Origin: Streptomyces dioscori
GTDB lineage: Bacteria; Actinomycetota; Actinomycetes; Streptomycetales; Streptomycetaceae
Direction: 5' to 3'
Assembly (NCBI RefSeq): GCF_003024195.1
Contig: NZ_KZ679049.1
Span: 318,556-382,555 of the forward strand
DNA: 64,000 nucleotides
Under the pieces are notes generated by a model. The model had not been told where the DNA came from. It was given only the letters and a program-made list of their open reading frames with translations, and searched no databases. Of this stretch, positions 59,226 to 64,000 are shown one piece after another. A program made the position numbers and the translations under genes. Numbering within the stretch: the stretch's first letter is position 1; each line of letters starts with the position of its first letter.

Positions 59226-60131
59226 TCAGCGGCCGGCGGCTCCGCCGTCGGCGTTCGGTCCGGTGTAGTCGTCGCCGTAGGCGCCCTTGGAGGGGCGGCG
59301 GCGGCGCATGGGCGGCTCGACGCCGTCGGCGAGGCGGCGGGCGGTGAGCAGGAAGCCGGTGTGGCCGATCATCCGGTGGTCGGGGCGGACGGCCAGGCCC
59401 TCGATGTGCCAGTTGCGGACCATCGACTCCCAGGCGCTCGGCTCGGCGAAGCAGCCGATCTCGCGGATGGACTCGACGGTCCGGGCGAGCTGGGTGGTGG
59501 TCGCCACGTAGCAGCAGACGATGCCGCCGGGGACGAGCGCCTTGGAGACGGCCTCCAGGCACTCCCAGGGGGCGAGCATGTCGAGGACGACGCGGTCGAC
59601 CTCGGTGTCCGAGAGGTTGTCCTGGAGGTCGCCGACGGTGAGCTGCCAGGCGGGGTGGGGGCCGCCGAAGTAGCGCTCCACGTTCTGCTGGGCGATCTCG
59701 GCGAAGTCCTCGCGGCGCTCGTACGAGTGCAGCATGCCCTGGTCGCCCACGGCGCGGAGCAGGAAGGTGCTGAGGGAGCCGGAGCCCACGCCGGCTTCCA
59801 CGACGCGTGCGCCGGGGAAGATGTCGGCGAAGGCCAGGATCTGCCCCGCGTCCTTGGGGTAGACCACGGCGGCGCCGCGGGGCATGGACAGGACGAAGTC
59901 GGGGAGCAGGGGGCGCAGCGCCAGATAGGCGACGTTCCCCGTGGTGCGGACAACGCTGCCCTCGGGTGCGCCGATCAGCTCGTCGTGCGGGAAGGAACCC
60001 TTGTGGGTGTGGAAGTTCTTCCCTGCTTCGAGCGTGAACGTGTAGTGGCGGCCCTTGGGGTCGGTCAGCTGTACCTGGTCCCCGACCTTGAAGGGCCCGC
60101 GTCTGCGGGCGGCACCGGTCGGTTCGGACAT
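59226..60131 (-). CDS. trmI: tRNA (adenine-58-N1) methyltransferase TrmI
   Basis: TrmI methylates A58 in the T loop of tRNAs, stabilising their fold. The 301-residue protein has the N-terminal beta domain (GPFKVGDQVQLTDPKGRHYT) and a Rossmann-fold SAM site (GARVVEAGVGSGSLSTFLLR, HSYERREDFAEIAQQNVE). The acceptor-side motif DRVVLDMLAPWECLE follows. An Ala/Gly tail ends it. The neighbouring RecB-like nuclease and ARC reproduce the mycobacterial order. Confidence 0.96.
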   Translation of the reverse strand: MSEPTGAARRRGPFKVGDQVQLTDPKGRHYTFTLEAGKNFHTHKGSFPHDELIGAPEGSVVRTTGNVAYLALRPLLPDFVLSMPRGAAVVYPKDAGQILAFADIFPGARVVEAGVGSGSLSTFLLRAVGDQGMLHSYERREDFAEIAQQNVERYFGGPHPAWQLTVGDLQDNLSDTEVDRVVLDMLAPWECLEAVSKALVPGGIVCCYVATTTQLARTVESIREIGCFAEPSAWESMVRNWHIEGLAVRPDHRMIGHTGFLLTARRLADGVEPPMRRRRPSKGAYGDDYTGPNADGGAAGR

Positions 60132-60200
60132 GTGCGCCAGCCTACCCGCCTCCGGGGCGGGGTCCGACCACTGTCCGGGTGTGCTCGGGTGCGTGGCTCG

Positions 60201-60244
60201 CTGCGGGTGCTTCGTGGCTGAGCGCGCAGTTCCCCGCGCCCCTA
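60201..60244 (-). repeat. Dispersed GC repeat, reverse orientation
   Basis: Read on the minus strand: AGGGGCGCGGGGAACTGCGC followed by GCTCAGCC and a CACCCGCA tail. It sits in the gap between the trmI start and the site-2 protease stop. Confidence 0.75.
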
Positions 60245-60251
60245 CGGGCGC

Positions 60252-61784
60252 TCAGCTGGGGCGGGCCATGGCCTTCACGAAGGCCTTCTCCACGTCCGCC
60301 GCTGAGAGGACTCCGTAGATCTCTCCGGAGTCCTCGACCACGAGGTACTCGGTGGCCGGGGTGGCGCGGAGGACTTCCAGGAGGTCCTCTCCGGCCAGTT
60401 CGGCGGAGACGCGCATGCCGTCGGTGAGGTCCTGGGCGAGTCCGCTGACGGCGACCCAGGGGCGGCGGTGTTCCGGTACGCCCACGATGGCGGCCTCGCG
60501 GACAAGGGAGAGGGGGTCGCCGTCGGCGTCCACGACGACCAGGGCGCGTGCGCCGGCCTCGTTGGCGCGGCGCAGTGCTTCGGAGAGCGGGGTGTGGGTC
60601 TCGACGGGGACCGCGCGCCGGGTGAGGGCGCGGGCTCTCAGCTCGGGCAGGTGTTCGCGCAGGCGGGCCACGCGGAGGCTGTTTCCGGCGCCGGTCCAGA
60701 TGATGCCGGCGAGGATCGCGGCGAGCAGGGCGTCCATGACGGTGTCCATGCCGCCGATGTCCTGGGCTTCGGTGCCGAGGCTGCCGGAGTGCGTGAGCAG
60801 GGGCAGTCCGATGAGTACGGAGATGGCGAGGGCGCGGCCTACCCAGGCGGCGGCGATCGTGCCGCTCATGGGTTTGCCGGTGATCTTCCAGACGACGGCG
60901 CGGAGCATGCGGCCGCCGTCGAGGGGCAGGCCGGGGAGCAGGTTGAACGCGGCGACGATCAGGTTGGAGATCATCAGGCCGCCCAGCAGGACGCCGGGGA
61001 CGGTGCCCGGTTCGACGGTCTGGAGGGCGAGGTAGAAGACGCCGCCGAGGATGAGGGAGAGCAGCGGGCCGACGAAGGCGAGGACGAACTCGCGGCCGGG
61101 TGTCTCGGATTCCTTCTCGATCTCGGAGACGCCGCCGAAGAACTGCAGCTGGATACGGCGCACGGGGAGCCCGAAGCGCAGGGCCGCGACCGTGTGCGCC
61201 AGTTCGTGGACGAGTACGGAGGCGTAGAAGGCGACCGCGAAGAAGAGGGAGACGAGGTAGCGGGCCATGCCCAGCTCGGGCAGGACGCGGTCGAGCTGTC
61301 CGCCGAAGACCCAGGTGATGAGTGCGGCGACGAGGAACCAGCTGGGTGCGACGTACACGGGTACGCCGAAGGGGCGTCCCATGAGGAGGCCGCCGCCGGG
61401 TTCCTTGGGCCGCTTGGGGGCGGGGCCCTTCTTGCCGCCCGGCGGCGCAGGGGTGTGGGCCTCGGACCTGTGGGCGGTGTGCGGCTGTTCGGTCGTGTGG
61501 CTTTCGGTTCGCGGGTCCGTGGGGGCCGGGGCGGGGTGGTGGCTCGTGTCGGTGTGCGGTGCGGGCGTCCGCTCTTCGCCGTCCTGGCCGTCGGTGGGGC
61601 GGGGTTGGGCCGGTCCCGTCGGCTCCGCTGATTCAGCCGGGGTGCCGGCGTCGTGCGGCTGCTGGTCGGAGGGCGGCCGGGCCGTCGTGGTCGCCGGGTC
61701 ACCGGGTCGCGGCTGACCCGTGCGGATCTCGTCCGCCTCGTCAGTGCCGGAACGCGGCTGCCCGCTCCCGCCGCTCTCGTCCAC
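60252..61784 (-). CDS. Site-2-type membrane metalloprotease with CBS domains
   Basis: An M50 intramembrane zinc protease of 510 residues. A disordered Pro/Thr/His-rich N-terminal tail of about 130 residues precedes several helices. The zinc motif is VLVHELAHTVAALRFG and the second metal motif is NLLPGLPLDGGRMLRA. A pair of C-terminal CBS domains follows (EAGARALVVVDADGDPLSLV, TEYLVVEDSGEIYGVLSAADV). CBS-bearing S2P proteases may respond to nucleotides; natural substrates are often anti-sigma factors, but none is adjacent. GTG 61784 has GAGGGG five nt upstream. Confidence 0.92.
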   Translation of the reverse strand: MDESGGSGQPRSGTDEADEIRTGQPRPGDPATTTARPPSDQQPHDAGTPAESAEPTGPAQPRPTDGQDGEERTPAPHTDTSHHPAPAPTDPRTESHTTEQPHTAHRSEAHTPAPPGGKKGPAPKRPKEPGGGLLMGRPFGVPVYVAPSWFLVAALITWVFGGQLDRVLPELGMARYLVSLFFAVAFYASVLVHELAHTVAALRFGLPVRRIQLQFFGGVSEIEKESETPGREFVLAFVGPLLSLILGGVFYLALQTVEPGTVPGVLLGGLMISNLIVAAFNLLPGLPLDGGRMLRAVVWKITGKPMSGTIAAAWVGRALAISVLIGLPLLTHSGSLGTEAQDIGGMDTVMDALLAAILAGIIWTGAGNSLRVARLREHLPELRARALTRRAVPVETHTPLSEALRRANEAGARALVVVDADGDPLSLVREAAIVGVPEHRRPWVAVSGLAQDLTDGMRVSAELAGEDLLEVLRATPATEYLVVEDSGEIYGVLSAADVEKAFVKAMARPS

Positions 61785-61966
61785 GATGTCCCCTCGTTCG
61801 ACGCGTATCCCGCTCGCGATCATGCACGCGAGAGGTCTTGTGGTCGATGGTATGCGGCCGTCGCGGCGTGTTCGGCCCCGGCACCCCCTCCGTTTCCCGG
61901 ACGGGCGTTCGGCGCGCAGGTCACCGTGTGTCGCGGTGTCAGTGGCGAGCCGTAAGGTCTGTCGTC

Positions 61967-63118
61967 ATGGAAACCAGCACCGACGGCGTCGCGCGGGACG
62001 GCTCCGAAGCCGTACCGGCGGACGACGTGGTCCAGCCGTCCGACGTCGTGGCCGCGCCGCCCGCGGCCTCCCCTGCCGAAGCGGCCGGAGCTGCCGGAGC
62101 TGCCGGAGCCGTGGTGCCCCGGCCCGCCGAGCCTGCGGCCGGGGCCGTGGTCGCCCCGCCGGGGGCCGGGGACGAGAGCGGCGACGGATCGGCTCCGGCC
62201 GCGCAGGCGCGGGCCGCCGACGCCACGCCCGGATCGGGCGGGCGGTCCGGGTCGGGCGGGCCGGCCGGTCGTGTCCGGGATCCCGCGGCGCCGACCTCGT
62301 TGTCGCCCTCGCGGGCCGGGGACTTCATGCAGTGTCCTTTGCTCTACCGCTTCCGGGTGATCGACAAGCTGCCGGAGAAGCCGAGCGAGGCGGCGACGCG
62401 CGGGACGCTGGTGCACGCGGTGCTGGAGCGGCTCTTCGACGCCCCGGCCACCGAGCGGACCGCGCCGCGCGCCAAATCGCTGATCCCGGGTCAGTGGGAC
62501 CGGCTGCGGGAGGCGAAGCCCGAGCTGGCCGAGTTGTTCGCGGACTCCGACGAGCAGACGGCGGGCGAGAAGCTGACGCGCTGGCTCGGTGAGGCGGAGC
62601 GGCTGGTCGAGCGCTGGTTCACCCTGGAGGACCCGACCCGTCTGGAGCCGGCGGAGCGCGAGCTGTTCGTGGAGGCGCAGCTCGACTCGGGTCTGAAGCT
62701 GCGGGGCATCATCGACCGGGTGGACGTGGCGCCCTCGGGTGAGGTGCGGATCGTCGACTACAAGACGGGCAAGGCCCCGCGTCCGGAGTACGCGGAGGGT
62801 GCGCTGTTCCAGATGAAGTTCTACGCCCTGGTGGTGTGGCGGCTGAAGCAGGTCGTCCCGCGCCGTCTCCAGCTCGTCTATCTGGGCAGCGGTGACGTGC
62901 TCACGTACGACCCGGTGCCGGCCGATCTGGAGCGTGTGGAGCGGAAGTTGCACTCGTTGTGGGAGGCGATCCGGCTCGCCACGGAGACCGGTGACTGGCG
63001 TCCGCGGCCCACGAAGCTGTGCGGCTGGTGCGATCACCGGGCGGTGTGTCCGGAATTCGGCGGTACTCCCCCGCCGTATCCGCTGCCGGTGCGGGCGCCC
63101 GGGTCCGGCGGCGTCTGA
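61967..63118 (+). CDS. RecB/Cas4-like PD-(D/E)xK nuclease with Fe-S cysteines
   Basis: A 383-residue protein. The first 115 residues are Ala/Gly/Pro-rich and look disordered. The nuclease domain then shows SRAGDFMQCPLLYRFR, the His of TRGTLVHAVLERLF, and IVDYKTGKA as the catalytic D-(x)-K core. Four cysteines are arranged as in Cas4/AddB: one in MQCPLLY and three in CGWCDHRAVC (C-x2-C-x5-C). It resembles the stand-alone RecB-like protein beside trmI in mycobacteria. A role in DNA repair is inferred from family. The ATG lies 182 nt from the divergent protease gene. Confidence 0.9.
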   Translation: METSTDGVARDGSEAVPADDVVQPSDVVAAPPAASPAEAAGAAGAAGAVVPRPAEPAAGAVVAPPGAGDESGDGSAPAAQARAADATPGSGGRSGSGGPAGRVRDPAAPTSLSPSRAGDFMQCPLLYRFRVIDKLPEKPSEAATRGTLVHAVLERLFDAPATERTAPRAKSLIPGQWDRLREAKPELAELFADSDEQTAGEKLTRWLGEAERLVERWFTLEDPTRLEPAERELFVEAQLDSGLKLRGIIDRVDVAPSGEVRIVDYKTGKAPRPEYAEGALFQMKFYALVVWRLKQVVPRRLQLVYLGSGDVLTYDPVPADLERVERKLHSLWEAIRLATETGDWRPRPTKLCGWCDHRAVCPEFGGTPPPYPLPVRAPGSGGV

Positions 63119-63203
63119 GCGCGGGGGCCGTCGGCGTGCCCCGCGGGCGTGGTGGGTGACCTCCGCAGGGCAGAATGGGGCCGGACTAGCGAAGGAGACT
63201 TAC

Positions 63204-63875
63204 GTGGCCATCCGCGTCCTACTGGTCGACGACCAGCCGCTGCTGCGCACCGGCTTCCGGATGATTCTGGAGGCGGAGCAGGACATCGCGGTCGTCGGCG
63301 AGGCCGGTGACGGTCTCCAGGCGATCGATCAGGTCCGTGCCCTGCAGCCCGATGTGGTTCTGATGGACATCCGTATGCCGAGGATGGACGGGGTCGAGGC
63401 GACCCGGCAGATCACCGGTCCGGGCCGGGACGGTCCGGCGAAGGTGCTGGTGCTGACGACCTTCGACCTCGACGAGTACGTGGTGGAGGCCCTGCGCGCC
63501 GGCGCCAGCGGTTTCCTCCTGAAGGACGCCCCGGCCAACGAGTTGGTGCAGGCGATCCGGGTGGTGGCGGCGGGCGAGGCGATGCTGGCGCCGAGTATCA
63601 CCCGTCGGCTGCTCGACAAGTACGCGGGGCATCTGCCCTCGGGGGACGAGCCGGTGCCGGACACCTTGCACACGCTGACCGAGCGTGAGGTCGAGGTTCT
63701 GAAGCTGGTGGCCCGGGGGCTGTCGAACGCGGAGATCGCGGCCGATCTGTTCGTCAGCGAGACCACGGTCAAGACGCATGTGGGCCATGTCCTGACGAAG
63801 TTGGGGCTGCGGGACCGTGTGCAGGCCGCGGTGTACGCGTACGAGAGCGGTCTGGTGCGTCCCGGCGCGCAGTGA
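63204..63875 (+). CDS. NarL/LuxR-family response regulator
   Basis: A 223-residue response regulator. The receiver domain has acidic pocket residues in LLVDDQPLLR, the phospho-acceptor Asp in VVLMDIRMPRMDG, a Thr in LVLTTFDLDEYV and Lys in GFLLKDAPANEL. The LuxR-type HTH closes the protein (LTEREVEVLKLVARGLSNAE, VSETTVKTHVGHVLTKLGLR). GAAGGAG precedes the GTG start. The cognate kinase is not in the window; it may lie to the right or the regulator may be an orphan. Confidence 0.96.
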   Translation: MAIRVLLVDDQPLLRTGFRMILEAEQDIAVVGEAGDGLQAIDQVRALQPDVVLMDIRMPRMDGVEATRQITGPGRDGPAKVLVLTTFDLDEYVVEALRAGASGFLLKDAPANELVQAIRVVAAGEAMLAPSITRRLLDKYAGHLPSGDEPVPDTLHTLTEREVEVLKLVARGLSNAEIAADLFVSETTVKTHVGHVLTKLGLRDRVQAAVYAYESGLVRPGAQ

Positions 63876-63924
63876 GCGTGACCGCTGCCGTGCGCGGCCC
63901 GATGTGATGGCCGGGCACGGCAGC

Positions 63925-64000
63925 GACTGACGACCAGCACATGAGAACGGCCGCCCCCTTCCGGAAGGGGGCGGCCGTTCTCATGTGCTGGTCGTCAGTC
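63925..64000. repeat. Perfect 76-bp palindrome reaching the window edge
   Basis: All 38 bases from 63925 to 63962 are the exact reverse complement of 63963-64000, with no loop (centre TTCC|GGAA). The inner part around GAACGGCCGCCCCCTTCC looks like a streptomycete terminator stem. Full pairing out to the last base means the true palindrome may be longer. It lies 49 nt after the response regulator and probably ends its transcript. Confidence 0.9.

Noticed and set aside
61967..63118. Labelling the Fe-S nuclease as cas4
   Set aside because: There is no CRISPR array or other cas gene, and the gene sits in a conserved housekeeping context beside trmI.

Overview
The window is high-GC DNA with strong codon bias, and long antisense shadow frames lie over almost every gene. 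Gene content points to a Streptomyces chromosome: a cvn conservon, a GlnA-like gamma-glutamyl-amine synthetase cluster, the Pup-proteasome locus, DUF2510 and DUF1844 proteins, many ATGA/GTGA translationally coupled starts, and a short GC-rich intergenic repeat family. The gene order matches what I recall of the S. coelicolor core region from pheT to the proteasome genes. The right half also follows the Mycobacterium order trmI / RecB-like nuclease / ARC-Mpa / dop / pup / prcBA / pafA / pafBC / tatAC / helY. No tRNA, rRNA, CRISPR array, insertion sequence or prophage was recognised, so this looks like a core chromosomal arm-proximal or central region and not an island.

Region 1 (1-7.7 kb) is translation: pheT (cut by the left edge) and pheS, an orphan PAS histidine kinase, a TrmH/SpoU rRNA methyltransferase, and the infC-rpmI-rplT operon. 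infC appears to start at an ATC codon. Region 2 (7.7-16.1 kb) holds small actinobacterial families and surface functions: DUF1844, an SseB-like protein, a serine hydrolase, an orphan mycosin-like subtilase coupled to a proline-rich membrane protein, an alanine-racemase-fold amino acid deaminase/aldolase, and a DUF2510 membrane protein.

Region 3 (16.2-21.5 kb) is a metabolic cluster: SDR, aldehyde dehydrogenase and a GlnA4-type synthetase in one coupled operon, divergent from a FadR-type GntR regulator and a PuuD-like amidotransferase. The set fits glutamylation, oxidation and de-glutamylation of an amino-alcohol such as ethanolamine. Two related dyads flank the regulator. Region 4 (21.5-32.7 kb) has a repeat-filled convergent gap, a LysR/TDT exporter pair, a BtuF-like protein, a cupin XRE regulator, a glycine betaine ABC transporter whose permease is fused to two tandem binding domains, a 5'-3' exonuclease, an iron-box-controlled siderophore-interacting protein, and a pseudouridine synthase.

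Region 5 (32.7-37.5 kb) is a complete conservon: CvnA sensor, roadblock CvnB, DUF742 CvnC, Ras-like CvnD and a P450 that lacks the usual ExxR motif. Region 6 (37.8-60.1 kb) is the proteasome neighbourhood: helY, a lipid kinase, tatC-tatA, two small proteins, pafC-pafB, two FKBP isomerases, pafA, an MFS/LacI pair, prcA-prcB, an endonuclease VII-like gene inside the operon, pup, dop, arc, a ferredoxin, an exported protein and trmI. Region 7 (60.2-64 kb) has a site-2 protease with CBS domains, a Cas4/AddB-like Fe-S nuclease and a NarL response regulator. The window ends in a perfect 76-bp palindrome that may continue beyond it.
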